Assembly (NCBI RefSeq): GCF_000739655.1
Contig: NZ_BATR01000181.1
Location: forward strand, 62,001-126,000
Length of the DNA: 64,000 nucleotides
From: Verrucomicrobium sp. BvORR106
GTDB lineage: Bacteria > Verrucomicrobiota > Verrucomicrobiia > Verrucomicrobiales > Verrucomicrobiaceae
Direction of reading: 5' to 3'
The notes beneath the pieces were generated by a model, which saw only the letters and a program-made list of their open reading frames with translations, was not told where the DNA came from and did not search any database. The translations under genes were made by a program, and so were the position numbers. This document shows, in pieces, positions 8,225 to 16,509 of the stretch (its first letter is position 1; every line of letters starts with the position of its first letter).

Positions 8225-8698
8225 TCACCGAAGCACCGCTTCCGCCGGCCGCTCTCGAGCCAGGATCTCCAGAAGATTGGACAGGTCCACCCGCTGTTCA
8301 GCCGTCAAGGCCTGATCCGCTTTGCCAGAGGGAGCGAGGATTTGATCTTCCTTGTCATAACCCTTCTCCGGACCCAGCACATAACTCGATACCGTCTTGA
8401 GAGACGGCTCCTTCCCCGCCAGGAGATCCGGCAGTTGCTCCCTGACGCCCTTGAGGTGCGACACCCTCACGGTGCCGCCTTTCATCACATACTCCGTCAC
8501 GGTGGGATCATTCTGCGCGCCTCCGTTCCAAACCCATCTCACCCGCTGCACCATATCCCCCACACAGTACAAGAAGTAGTAGTGCGTACTCGTCGCGTCT
8601 TCGCCCTCCTCCAACAGGTAGACCTTGTCACCATCGGCCGCTCGGGCCACGGACACCTCTGTCAGAGCCATGAACAGCGCTACGACAACCCATTTCAT
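8225..8698 (-). CDS. Secreted hypothetical protein
   Basis: The 157-aa product begins with a signal peptide (MKWVVVALFMALTEVSVARAADG), with likely cleavage after ARA. The mature part contains YYFLYCVGDMVQRVRWVWNGG, a charged middle and a C-terminal amphipathic helix (AEQRVDLSNLLEILARE). I do not recognise a family. ATG 8698 is chosen because it begins the signal peptide; the frame continues upstream to 8794 with no sign of coding. It lies after the FkbM gene's promoter region on the same strand. Confidence 0.65.
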   Translation of the reverse strand: MKWVVVALFMALTEVSVARAADGDKVYLLEEGEDATSTHYYFLYCVGDMVQRVRWVWNGGAQNDPTVTEYVMKGGTVRVSHLKGVREQLPDLLAGKEPSLKTVSSYVLGPEKGYDKEDQILAPSGKADQALTAEQRVDLSNLLEILARERPAEAVLR

Positions 8699-8899
8699 GA
8701 CGCTCAGCCTACCAGCCAGCCCCCTCTGGAGCACGCCTTTTCGAACTCGATCCGGAGTCAGCCCGCCATCAGCCATCACCGGCGACTGCATCATCGTGAT
8801 CCCTCACACCTATGGCGCGGGTGACACACGTTACCCTCCCTCAAACGGGTCTCAATGCGCCTCAGCCCCTCTTACCTTATCCCTTTCCCCTCTACCCTC

Positions 8900-9313
8900 C
8901 TATTCATCATACTCACCCGGTTCGAACCGGATGGCGTGAAGCGCGGTCACTGGACGGGGCTCATCGCTCTGGCCGATGAACAGGTCGTAGGTTTCACCGT
9001 TGTCCGTGGAAATGGAGTCATCCTGCAGCACATCATGCCTTGGCTGGCCCTTGCCAATGCCCTCGGCATGCGCTGCAGGAAGAGCTTCTGAAAGGAATTC
9101 CGCCACCGCATTGGCCACGCCACGGTCACCCTTGGCGCTGAACATGAAGTAGGTCTCCGGCATCGTCTCCTGCGGCTGCTCCCACGTGAAGTAGTGATTC
9201 AGCGTCTCTGCCAGGGCTTCCCGGACATCGGTATCGGTGAGCTCCTCATGATCTTGGGCCAGATCTTCAAGGGCTTGATACAAATGGCCGACGGCGTCTC
9301 TGAGCGAGGTCAT
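8900..9313 (-). CDS. Hypothetical acidic protein
   Basis: A 137-aa, acidic, probably cytoplasmic protein with no signal peptide or membrane segment. It starts MTSLRDAVGHLYQALEDLAQ, has a helical N-terminal half rich in Asp/Glu (DHEELTDTDVREALAETLNHYF), a middle MPETYFMFSAKGDRGVANAVAEFL, and ends TALHAIRFEPGEYDE. No family is recognised. The ATG at 9313 is chosen because the upstream extension has low-complexity Gly/Arg/Ser composition. Confidence 0.6.
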   Translation of the reverse strand: MTSLRDAVGHLYQALEDLAQDHEELTDTDVREALAETLNHYFTWEQPQETMPETYFMFSAKGDRGVANAVAEFLSEALPAAHAEGIGKGQPRHDVLQDDSISTDNGETYDLFIGQSDEPRPVTALHAIRFEPGEYDE

Positions 9314-9566
9314 GGAGGGATTTTTTGATGAAACTATTTGGGGCGATCGCAATAATACCGGGCTGAGCCCGCTGCTCCTGCCCCGACCGCCCCGCCATAT
9401 CACCCGAACTCCCTGTTGTCCACCCCCTCGCGACACTTTTGCCCTTCGGATCCTCCCAAAGGTGGCGTTTTTTCCTTTGCCGTCGTGTTGCCGGCCCCAT
9501 GGCGGGGCCCTTTCTGAAAAAAACTACATCGATGGCTGCCGTCGGTTCATGACCTAACTCCCTCAT
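9314..9566. other. Intergenic region with one GC-rich hairpin
   Basis: About 250 bp between two minus-strand genes. It holds a 6-bp GC hairpin (9493-9498 with 9504-9509) next to an A7 run on the plus strand. The T-run is on the wrong side for a minus-strand terminator. No gene is supported here. Confidence 0.5.
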
Positions 9567-10496
9567 TCAGGCAAGGCATGGGCTGGCGAAAAGATGTTCA
9601 ACCATCATCCGCGTCACGTCCGCCATCGCGTCGTAGTTCAAAGTCTCCGGCAAGTCAGTAGGGAGATGATAGTGTGAATTGCGGAAATTGGAGGTATCCG
9701 TCCACATGAGAGCCGGCAGGCCCGCTTTCCAGAAGGGAGTATGATCGCTCCGCAGCAGGTCGCCAAAGAGTTTTTCCAGACCGAACAACACCTTCAAGGA
9801 TACCATGGGCGTCTGGGTACCGCCTCGGCGCACCGCACGAAGCACCCTGCTGGCGATGGAGTTTGACTTTGAGTTGCTCACCAATCCGATGAAGTTCCCT
9901 TGATCGGGTAGAGCGACCGGCAATCCCTTTGGCTTGGACTGCGACCCCGGACGATTTGTGAAATAACCCACCATCTCAAAAATGTGAGTCTCCCTCAGAC
10001 GCTTCCGCGCTGCGGCATCCAGAGAAGCCACGAACTCAGTACTCCCCATCAACCCATCCTCTTCACGATTGAAAATGGCTATGTCCGGCACCCCAGCCCA
10101 TGAGCCCGCCTTCCAGGCCTCGGCAGCCAGGACGCGGGCCACCTCCAGACAAACCGCGATGGCACTGTTGTTGTCATCTGCTCCTGGCGTGGTGCTGACC
10201 GTGTCATAGTGCGCCCCCAGCAGCACACGCGATCCTGCTGCGGCGCCAGCCTCTCCGGGCGCTTCCGCAATCACATTGTCGTACGCCCCTTGCAACCGCA
10301 CAACGAATCCCAGACTTCGCAACTCTTCCACGAGCCAGTCCCGGGCCCGTTCATTGTCCCTGCGTTGCGCGACATAGTGCCGGGGATAATTCAATGCCTC
10401 AACCGTGGCGCGCAATCGCGCCGCAGACACCGCGGCCACTGCCGGATGGGCGATCGGGAGACTGGCAGAGTCTGCCTTTGCGTGAGTGACCAGCAT
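9567..10496 (-). CDS. M28-family metallopeptidase
   Basis: This 309-aa protein carries the M28 zinc-aminopeptidase ligands in order: His-Tyr-Asp in LLGAHYDTV, the bridging Asp in GADDNNSAIA, the Glu-Glu pair in FNREEDGLMGS, and C-terminal LLRSDHTPFW with NSHYHLPTDLPETLNY. M28 enzymes are co-catalytic di-zinc exopeptidases. No convincing signal peptide is seen from the ATG at 10496 (MLVTHAKADS), so it may act in the cytoplasm, or a longer unseen start may exist. It is followed on the same strand by unrelated hypotheticals. Confidence 0.9.
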   Translation of the reverse strand: MLVTHAKADSASLPIAHPAVAAVSAARLRATVEALNYPRHYVAQRRDNERARDWLVEELRSLGFVVRLQGAYDNVIAEAPGEAGAAAGSRVLLGAHYDTVSTTPGADDNNSAIAVCLEVARVLAAEAWKAGSWAGVPDIAIFNREEDGLMGSTEFVASLDAAARKRLRETHIFEMVGYFTNRPGSQSKPKGLPVALPDQGNFIGLVSNSKSNSIASRVLRAVRRGGTQTPMVSLKVLFGLEKLFGDLLRSDHTPFWKAGLPALMWTDTSNFRNSHYHLPTDLPETLNYDAMADVTRMMVEHLFASPCLA

Positions 10497-10541
10497 GGTA
10501 TCTAGAAATCGAAATTCGCTGACTGCTCCAGCCCAATTTGT

Positions 10542-11084
10542 TCAGGGTCTCAATTCCACGGGCGTGCCGTCAGCCACCGCATCCCAAAGCAAGTCCATCT
10601 CCGCGTTGGTCACCGCCACACACCCCGCCGTCCAGTCCCACCAGCGATGGCACCGTCCCAGCCATCCCCAGCCATTCTTCAGACCATGAATCATGATGTT
10701 GCCACCAGGAGCGCGTCCAGCGGCTTTGGCGGCGGCCTGCTGCTCTGGTGAAGGATAGGAAATCCGCAGTGCCCGATAGCAGGTGCTGTCCACCTTATGC
10801 TGGGAGATGCGGTACACCCCTTCCGGTGTGCGCATGTCGCCCTCACTCGCCTTTGCCCCGACCGGCTGCCGCCCCAAGGATGCCGGGTAGCTCGCCACGA
10901 CTTTCCCACCCTGCATAAGGTCAAGCCTCCTTTGGGACTTGCTGACCACCAGACGATCCAAGCGGGTCCCGGCTGGCAATGCCGATGTCGGCCAATGAGC
11001 CCAGCACAACAAGGCGGCACCAGAGATCAAGGTCGCCCCGACCACCAGCCTCCACCGTCTTCTTCTCCCTCGTCTGTTTCCCAT
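10542..11084 (-). CDS. L,D-transpeptidase (YkuD domain)
   Basis: A 180-aa protein with a very basic N-terminus (GNRRGRRRRWR), one membrane helix (LVVGATLISGAALLCW), and a YkuD catalytic domain: GDMRTPEGVYRIS, NIMIHGLKNG with the His, and DWTAGCVAVTN with the nucleophilic Cys. Such enzymes make or modify 3-3 cross-links in peptidoglycan or attach proteins to it. ATG 11084 follows a GGAG sequence by 8 nt, one of few SD-like sites in this window. The upstream in-frame ATG at 11123 lies only a few bases from the stop of the NlpC/P60-like gene, suggesting co-transcription. Confidence 0.88.
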   Translation of the reverse strand: MGNRRGRRRRWRLVVGATLISGAALLCWAHWPTSALPAGTRLDRLVVSKSQRRLDLMQGGKVVASYPASLGRQPVGAKASEGDMRTPEGVYRISQHKVDSTCYRALRISYPSPEQQAAAKAAGRAPGGNIMIHGLKNGWGWLGRCHRWWDWTAGCVAVTNAEMDLLWDAVADGTPVELRP

Positions 11085-11127
11085 GTCTACCGCTCCATGC
11101 GTTCCGGTGATTCGATGCCCCACCTCA

Positions 11128-11841
11128 TCAAGGTTTCATCAGCACCTGCCACCGATGCAGCGAGACCTTGGACTCGAACCAGTAGTTTGAGTCGTTTCTG
11201 CCATCCAAAGTAGCCACCTTTCCCAATCCAGGATCAGCCTGAATCCAACGTCCATCTCCCAGGTAGCATAACACGTGTGCGCCGCCCTTGGTCACGGCAA
11301 GATCACCTGCCTCAAGTCCCGCATAGTCCATGGCTTTCACTGTACCCGTACGCCCCAGTGAATGAGTCCAGTCACGATAGCCTTCACCCAGGGCTTTTGC
11401 ACTGGAATCATGCCACCACTGCTCCAGAGCCAGCCGTAGCGCCCGCCCATCCGCATGGAGAAGGCCATATGAAATCAAGGCGTTCCTCAGTGCGCGACGC
11501 GGCAGTCCAGAACAATCAATGCCTCGACGGTCCTCCCCGCCCCAATGGTAAGGAGAACCATCGAATCCGGACAGCTCCTTGAGGTAACGGCTCACGAGGT
11601 CATCCTGATTGAGTTCTCTTGCAGGCAGCAGGAGCGGCGTAACGATCAAGATTGGTAGAATCACCAACAGGCACCGAACCCAGACACGTCTCCAAGCGAG
11701 AAACAGCAGGCCCGCCCAGCTCAACCCCAATGCGGCCAGCCAGCCCAGACGCAATCCTCCGCTGCTGACTGGGTTCAAATAGATCAAGACCACCGCCCCC
11801 AGCGCACCAACCGTCATCAAAGTGACAAGTCTTCTCATCAT
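11128..11841 (-). CDS. Membrane-anchored NlpC/P60-like cysteine peptidase
   Basis: The 237-aa product has three N-terminal transmembrane helices (residues about 5-75), then a domain with HWGGEDRRGIDCSGLPR (putative nucleophilic Cys), GLEAGDLAVTKGGAHVLCYLGDGRW (catalytic His) and WIQADPGLG. That order fits NlpC/P60 endopeptidases, which cut peptidoglycan stem peptides. It sits just upstream of the L,D-transpeptidase on the same strand with almost no gap, so the two probably form a cell-wall remodelling pair. The family call rests on the Cys/His motifs only. Confidence 0.75.
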   Translation of the reverse strand: MMRRLVTLMTVGALGAVVLIYLNPVSSGGLRLGWLAALGLSWAGLLFLAWRRVWVRCLLVILPILIVTPLLLPARELNQDDLVSRYLKELSGFDGSPYHWGGEDRRGIDCSGLPRRALRNALISYGLLHADGRALRLALEQWWHDSSAKALGEGYRDWTHSLGRTGTVKAMDYAGLEAGDLAVTKGGAHVLCYLGDGRWIQADPGLGKVATLDGRNDSNYWFESKVSLHRWQVLMKP

Positions 11842-11878
11842 CGCTTAAAGTAATGTCTCCGACGTACAGAACTCATTC

Positions 11879-12571
11879 TCACTGCCCGGCCGCAGCAGGC
11901 TTCTTCTGAGGATCATCTCGGATCACCTTGTTCTTGTCGAGCAGGCGGTTCATCACCTGCTCAACCACCGGGCTGAACATCGGGCTGGCCTGGACATCCA
12001 ATTTAACCGAACCGGGCAGCGATAGTTCACTGCACTTGAAGCAAATCAAAATATCCACCTGGCCGGTTGGCAACACGAAACTCAATCCGTGACGCGGTTC
12101 GAAATCACAAAGGAAACTGGGTCCCGGAATGATCTGGCTCTTCAAGAAGTCACTCCAACGTCCGGCTTCGCCGTCGGCCTCCATATTTACAGAACCCAAC
12201 ACGGGATAGCCGTGAAACTTGGGCAACTTTTCATACTCCTGGACTCGCTCAGGGTAACGCTTCCGTAATGCTTCCCCTTGCGCTGGCACCAAAGAATAAA
12301 GCACGATCTTTGTCGCTACAGGGATGCGGGGTGAAAGCTCCCGGTGAGCCCGGCTAAAAGAAATCGTCTGCTCCATCCCCCACCCTAGCAATACTTTGGC
12401 GACCTTATCACTCCATGGGCCAAAATCCTTCGCCACCTCCTCCTTGGTCAGTGATGGTAAGAGGTCCGGAATCCTCGTCAACAAACCCAGACCACCCTCC
12501 GGCAATTCCGCCGCAGACATCAGACCGCTCAACACGAACGCGAACCACAGTGCATAAAATCTCTTCCTCAT
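11879..12571 (-). CDS. Secreted hypothetical protein
   Basis: The 230-aa product has a signal peptide (MRKRFYALWFAFVLSGLMSAAE). The mature part contains LTRIPDLLPSLTKEEVAKDFGPWSDKVAKVLLGWG, PVATKIVLYSLVPAQG and a C-terminal VEQVMNRLLDKNKVIRDDPQKK. I recognise no family. It heads a minus-strand run of exported proteins. ATG 12571 starts the signal peptide; the upstream extension to 12625 is not convincing. Confidence 0.62.
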   Translation of the reverse strand: MRKRFYALWFAFVLSGLMSAAELPEGGLGLLTRIPDLLPSLTKEEVAKDFGPWSDKVAKVLLGWGMEQTISFSRAHRELSPRIPVATKIVLYSLVPAQGEALRKRYPERVQEYEKLPKFHGYPVLGSVNMEADGEAGRWSDFLKSQIIPGPSFLCDFEPRHGLSFVLPTGQVDILICFKCSELSLPGSVKLDVQASPMFSPVVEQVMNRLLDKNKVIRDDPQKKPAAAGQ

Positions 12572-12663
12572 ACCATTCTTGATCTCAATTATTCGACCCA
12601 TCCACAAAATCGTCACTCCATACAACCTCTCATCTTTTTTAGCTCCATCCCCACCTAATTCCT

Positions 12664-12702
12664 ATCTTGTAAATCCTTAAAAAATCTTGTTAATCCTGTC
12701 TC
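12664..12702 (+). repeat. Dispersed 39-bp repeat, copy 2
   Basis: This copy matches copy 1 at 38 of 39 positions. It overlaps the 3' end of the VOC gene, whose last residues (LRQD) and stop codon are encoded inside the repeat on the opposite strand, so the element probably inserted there and supplied a new stop. Confidence 0.8.
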
Positions 12703-13094
12703 AAGAAGACGCCCTCCCCATACACCGCCACCTCCACCAGGTTCAAATCCGGATCCCTGAAATAAACTGACGTGATCGCCCCTACGGCCCCCGTCCTCGG
12801 CACTGGCCCCTCCGTGACAAACACCCCTTGCTCTTCCAGGTGCGCCAACACCTCCTCCATGGTTGAGGTCGTGATCAAACACAGATCCGCCGAGCCCGGC
12901 GTGGGATGCATCGCATGCGGAGCCACGGGAGCTTCTGCTGGATGCAGATTGATCTTCTGCTGACCAAACTTCAACGCCCGGCGCCCGCCTGCAAAGGTTA
13001 CCACCTCCATACCCAACACACGAGTGTAGAATTCACAGGATGCGTCAACATCACGCACTGTGAGGACGATGTGATCAAGACGGTCGATGGTCAT
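12690..13094 (-). CDS. VOC/glyoxalase-family protein
   Basis: A 134-aa protein with paired betaalphabetabetabeta modules of the vicinal-oxygen-chelate fold: RLDHIVLTVRDVDASCEFYTRVLGMEVVTF at the N-terminus and VYFRDPDLNLVEVAVYG at the C-terminus. The metal ligands His8, the internal His around residue 63 and the final Glu (LVEV) are all in place. The substrate (lyase, dioxygenase or fosfomycin-type resistance) cannot be told. The last codons and the stop come from the 39-bp repeat at 12664-12702. It is a single gene on the minus strand. Confidence 0.88.
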   Translation of the reverse strand: MTIDRLDHIVLTVRDVDASCEFYTRVLGMEVVTFAGGRRALKFGQQKINLHPAEAPVAPHAMHPTPGSADLCLITTSTMEEVLAHLEEQGVFVTEGPVPRTGAVGAITSVYFRDPDLNLVEVAVYGEGVFLRQD

Positions 13095-13124
13095 GGCAAA
13101 TGCGGAGAATCGAGAGGCGTTCTC

Positions 13125-13526
13125 TTACTCTCTGTAGATCGGAGTGGGGAAAGTGCCGCTGGCGAGATGAATGGCCACTTTGGCGAAACCTTGCGCCTTC
13201 AGCCGCGCTTCCAGATCATCTATCGCCGCCTTGAACTTGTCGTCGGGCCACATCCTGGTGACCTTGCTCATGATAACCACGGCGAGTTTCCGCTCCTTGG
13301 TAGCCTTGGCCACCTTGGCGGTGAAGACCTCCAGTGTGAAGGCTTCGCGCTGCCCTTCAGGGCGCTCGATTTGAATCGCATCTGGGCCATCGAAGTACAA
13401 CACCACGTCTGCCTTCAGATACTGTTCTTCTGCGCGCCCAGAGGGAATGAGTTTGTCCTCTGCCCGCAGCGTCGCAGTGCACCCCACGATCAACATCAAA
13501 CACCAGGCAACAATCTTCGTTCTCAT
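13125..13526 (-). CDS. Exported hypothetical protein
   Basis: A 133-aa product with a signal peptide (MRTKIVAWCLMLIVGCTATLRAED); a Cys near the cleavage site (LIVGC) could make it a lipoprotein. The mature part is a small alternating alpha/beta protein (DVVLYFDGPDAIQI, LAVVIMSKVTRMWPDDKFKAAIDDLEARL, VAIHLASG), which could fit an ExbD-like or ferredoxin-like fold, but no family is clear. It lies just after a 222-aa exported protein on the same strand. Confidence 0.6.
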   Translation of the reverse strand: MRTKIVAWCLMLIVGCTATLRAEDKLIPSGRAEEQYLKADVVLYFDGPDAIQIERPEGQREAFTLEVFTAKVAKATKERKLAVVIMSKVTRMWPDDKFKAAIDDLEARLKAQGFAKVAIHLASGTFPTPIYRE

Positions 13527-13539
13527 GGCTCGAAATCGA

Positions 13540-14208
13540 TTACTGGGCTGCTTTCAGCGCTGCTCCTGAAACGCCACTTCTCACTAACACCAGCTCTTTG
13601 TGCCGGGGTTGAATGGTGATGCGCGTGGCCATCGTCGTCGCCTTCGCCTCATGCTTGCTTACCAGCGCCAACTCTCCGCCTCCTTGCGGAAACAAACTGA
13701 TGCTGAACTCCTTTCCTGAGGCCGGATTCTTTCCTTCCTCAAACTGGGGCAGATACGCCACCAGTCCGCGGATCAGAGGCTGCTCATAGGTCACGACAAG
13801 GGCAAACTGCGGGGCGGGTGCGGCCCCCAGAATGAAGCGGCACTGCGCAAGCCTCATCCCCTCAGGCAATGAGGCATCTTCAGTAAATTGAACTCCCTTG
13901 GGGCGATGGACGATTCCCTCGAGCTCCAGGCGGGGATCTACCTCCCGGATCACCTGATCCGGGTCTTGTGCAAGTGCCTTCGGCCAGATCACAGGGACCG
14001 AGAAAAATAGCGGATCCTGCAACGGACCCTTTGCCACGTACCCCACGGCACAAGAAACGGTCGCCGTCTCCGCGCCCACACCGATCAGGCAACGCTCCCA
14101 AGTCTTCTCGACAAGTGCCACTGCAAGGGGATTCGCACGGGCCAGAACGACAGCACCCCATGTGGCGACAGACAGGGTGCTAGTTTTAAGGAAGGTTCGC
14201 CGCATCAT
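13540..14208 (-). CDS. Exported hypothetical protein (possible Tat signal)
   Basis: The 222-aa product starts MMRRTFLKTSTLSVATWGAVVLARA, an Arg-Arg pair followed by a hydrophobic stretch as in Tat signals. The rest contains short beta strands (CLIGVGAETATVSCAVGYV, GVQFTEDASLPEGMRLAQCRFILG, TRITIQPRHKELVLVRSGV). Composition fits a beta-rich secreted domain; I recognise no family. The start choice is ambiguous between two adjacent ATGs. The stop is close to the next secreted gene, so the two may share a transcript. Confidence 0.62.
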   Translation of the reverse strand: MMRRTFLKTSTLSVATWGAVVLARANPLAVALVEKTWERCLIGVGAETATVSCAVGYVAKGPLQDPLFFSVPVIWPKALAQDPDQVIREVDPRLELEGIVHRPKGVQFTEDASLPEGMRLAQCRFILGAAPAPQFALVVTYEQPLIRGLVAYLPQFEEGKNPASGKEFSISLFPQGGGELALVSKHEAKATTMATRITIQPRHKELVLVRSGVSGAALKAAQ

Positions 14209-14329
14209 AGCTCACACAGGGCTCCAAGGAGGATGGATTGACGAGAATCAACAAGCCTATCAAACAGAGAAAAAGACCACAATCCTGATTCATCCCATAC
14301 GCAGCGATTCGGAATCGCTCCGTTCAAGC

Positions 14330-14866
14330 TCAAGGTCCCTTGCTCAAGTTTCGCTGCCCTTGAGGATGAGATCGGTGATAGTTGTGAAAATTGTTTACGA
14401 ACCACCAGCGCCCCGTTCCGTCCCGAAAACAGGCTTCCGTTTTCCAGACAAGGAGTCTCCCAGTCCTGTAGCGTTTCTTTTCCGCAGCAAGTTGCTTCTG
14501 ATAGTCCTGGTTGAACTCGATGAGACACTCCATCTCCGGCACGCCTACACCCTGTGACCAGATCTGGAACGAATAGCACTCGCTGTGTTCACTCGCCAGG
14601 ATACTGGCCAAATACGCCTTCACCTTCTGGTGATCTGCCTCCGGCCAAACTTTGGCATCAACATAGCGTACTTGCACCTTCTCAATGGCATTCCCAAAAA
14701 GCTCCGCCAAAGTGGTCCCTGGCTCCACCTTCACCATCGGCTGATCATGTGCCTCTGGCGGAATGCCCCACTCCGGACGTGGATCAAACTCAATCGCCGG
14801 CTCTGCGGCTCTGAACGAACCACTACAAATCAGCCCCATCAGAGCTGCAGCAAACAATGATTTCAT
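14330..14866 (-). CDS. Secreted hypothetical protein
   Basis: A 178-aa product with a signal peptide (MKSLFAAALMGLICSGSFRAAEP). The mature part contains VEPGTTLAELFGNAIEKVQVRYVDAKVWPEADHQKVKAYLASIL, then ECYSFQIWSQGVGVPEMECLIEF and a Trp/aromatic C-terminus (GRWWFVNNFHNYH). No known family is apparent. ATG 14866 is preferred to 14881 because it starts directly before the hydrophobic segment. Confidence 0.6.
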   Translation of the reverse strand: MKSLFAAALMGLICSGSFRAAEPAIEFDPRPEWGIPPEAHDQPMVKVEPGTTLAELFGNAIEKVQVRYVDAKVWPEADHQKVKAYLASILASEHSECYSFQIWSQGVGVPEMECLIEFNQDYQKQLAAEKKRYRTGRLLVWKTEACFRDGTGRWWFVNNFHNYHRSHPQGQRNLSKGP

Positions 14867-14959
14867 TCTTAAACGAAACACCAGTTACCCCGTCTGTTTG
14901 TAAGAAGATTGTCTATCATTTGTGCAGATGATTCAGAAGACCTTCATCCTGCATCGGCT

Positions 14960-15775
14960 TCAACGTAACCGCACCGATCTCAGCATCTCCATGGTCTGCG
15001 CGACCATTGTGACACCATCCACTCCCGCAGGCCATCGCGCCTGAATTCTTGTGTAGTGCTTGGGCTTCAATTGACACAACGTCTCTAGAACGGTCCCACC
15101 ACCGGCCCCGGCCCGGTCTTCCCTCGACGGGATCTGCATTTGCGCAGCTGGAAGACCGCTGACGAGCAAAATCTCAGTCCTTTCAGGTTCGAAGGGCGCA
15201 GTCCTCAAACACATCCCATACCACATCTGTCGCCACGCCTCGCTGGTGACCGCCCATGATTGAGCCACCTCCGGTTCCATCACATCATCCATGAGCAGAA
15301 TCTGAAAACCCCGGATCTCGACATGCTCCAGCAACACCTGTTCAGGGGATGGCGTTGCGATCCTCCAACTGCCGGGCGGAAAGTTCATCATGGAGTCTAC
15401 GGGCTTCCAATAATAAGGTTTCCCCCCTTCGATCACATCAAGTTGTTCAGATCCACTCATCATGCCCCTCGTGGAATAGAGTGCCGGACTTTGCGTTTGC
15501 CCCCCTCTCACCATGGCGTTCAGAGGTGACACCGCAAACATTCCAACGGCGACAAATACTCCGAGCAGTGCATGTAGCTGAAGGGCTCGGATGCTCCGTG
15601 GCCGACAGAAGCAGGCGGTCAACGCACCAGCCAATCCGCCGCCTGCCAGGGCGAAGCCCAGGTTGTTCGTCTCCCTCATCAAATTCGAAGGGAAAGGATC
15701 AAACCACGCGATCCAGGCAGAAAGGGCAGTCACTGAAACGGTCAAGCCGACAGAAACTGTGATGCGCTGGTTCAT
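14960..15775 (-). CDS. Membrane-associated hypothetical protein
   Basis: The 271-aa product opens with three hydrophobic segments (ITVSVGLTVSVTALSAWIAWF, LGFALAGGGLAGALTACF, LQLHALLGVFVAVGMFAV) and then a soluble domain. No family recognised. The upstream gene ends TAG at 15838-15840 and a GTG at 15836-15838 overlaps it, giving a 292-aa alternative that would be translationally coupled; the ATG at 15775 is preferred because it begins at the first helix. Either way the two genes are probably one transcript. Confidence 0.55.
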   Translation of the reverse strand: MNQRITVSVGLTVSVTALSAWIAWFDPFPSNLMRETNNLGFALAGGGLAGALTACFCRPRSIRALQLHALLGVFVAVGMFAVSPLNAMVRGGQTQSPALYSTRGMMSGSEQLDVIEGGKPYYWKPVDSMMNFPPGSWRIATPSPEQVLLEHVEIRGFQILLMDDVMEPEVAQSWAVTSEAWRQMWYGMCLRTAPFEPERTEILLVSGLPAAQMQIPSREDRAGAGGGTVLETLCQLKPKHYTRIQARWPAGVDGVTMVAQTMEMLRSVRLR

Positions 15776-15837
15776 ACTCAACTCTCGCGAGCCCATGACA
15801 AACTGGTCAACCGCGACTCGCCATGACACCGACTTCA

Positions 15838-16509
15838 CTATTCTTCAACCATTCGTCCCAACCGAATTTTCCCCACGGTTTGACTCGCTCCTTCAGGAAA
15901 CGGTCTGACCTTGCAAGGCGCTTTGATCGCACGGACCTCGGCCGACCATTTGTTTTGGATACGGCCCCACATCAGCGAGTTGACATACCAACCCTCGTAG
16001 GGAATGGCCAAGTTCACTTCCAGTCGCAAGGTGCGCCCACGGGTCTCCAGAACTCTCACCGTGCCAGCCCGTCCCCCGGGCTTAACCGCCGATTCCACTG
16101 CCAGTTCATATCGCCCGAGAGCGACCACATTTCCAGGTAGCAGCGCACCTGGCGAGGCACGATCTGCCCACCTCAGCTCATAGGTGCTGCCAACACTGAG
16201 GGGTGCCGGCAACACCATTACCACCGCCTCAAACTGCAGAAAATTCACGGTTCGAGACTCTGACCATCCTCTAGTCAGAAAGGCCACCGTCCCCGCCCCT
16301 CTCTCGGGGATCAACTCAAAAAAGTACATCCCCCCCTTTGCGGTCAACCTCGCTTGGGAATCTTCAAAAGCGAACCCCTTATTCCATGATGCCAGTGTGC
16401 CGGGCCCGGACGTCACCGTTCTCGCCTTCCTCACCGGCGTCCGGCATGCGCACATACTCAAGAGCAGCAGAACCACCACCTGACGGGCCATCCACCCGTT
16501 TGATTTCAT
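15838..16509 (-). CDS. Putative lipoprotein of unknown function
   Basis: The 223-aa product has a lipobox-like signal (ARQVVVLLLLSMCACRT) after a short N-terminus, so it is probably an envelope lipoprotein. The body is beta-rich (FELIPERGAGTVAFLTRGWSE, VVMVLPAPLSVGSTYELRW, TLRLEVNLAIPYEGWYV). No family recognised. ATG 16509 (MKSNGW) is chosen; further starts exist upstream at 16542 and just inside (MARQ). Confidence 0.6.
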   Translation of the reverse strand: MKSNGWMARQVVVLLLLSMCACRTPVRKARTVTSGPGTLASWNKGFAFEDSQARLTAKGGMYFFELIPERGAGTVAFLTRGWSESRTVNFLQFEAVVMVLPAPLSVGSTYELRWADRASPGALLPGNVVALGRYELAVESAVKPGGRAGTVRVLETRGRTLRLEVNLAIPYEGWYVNSLMWGRIQNKWSAEVRAIKAPCKVRPFPEGASQTVGKIRLGRMVEE

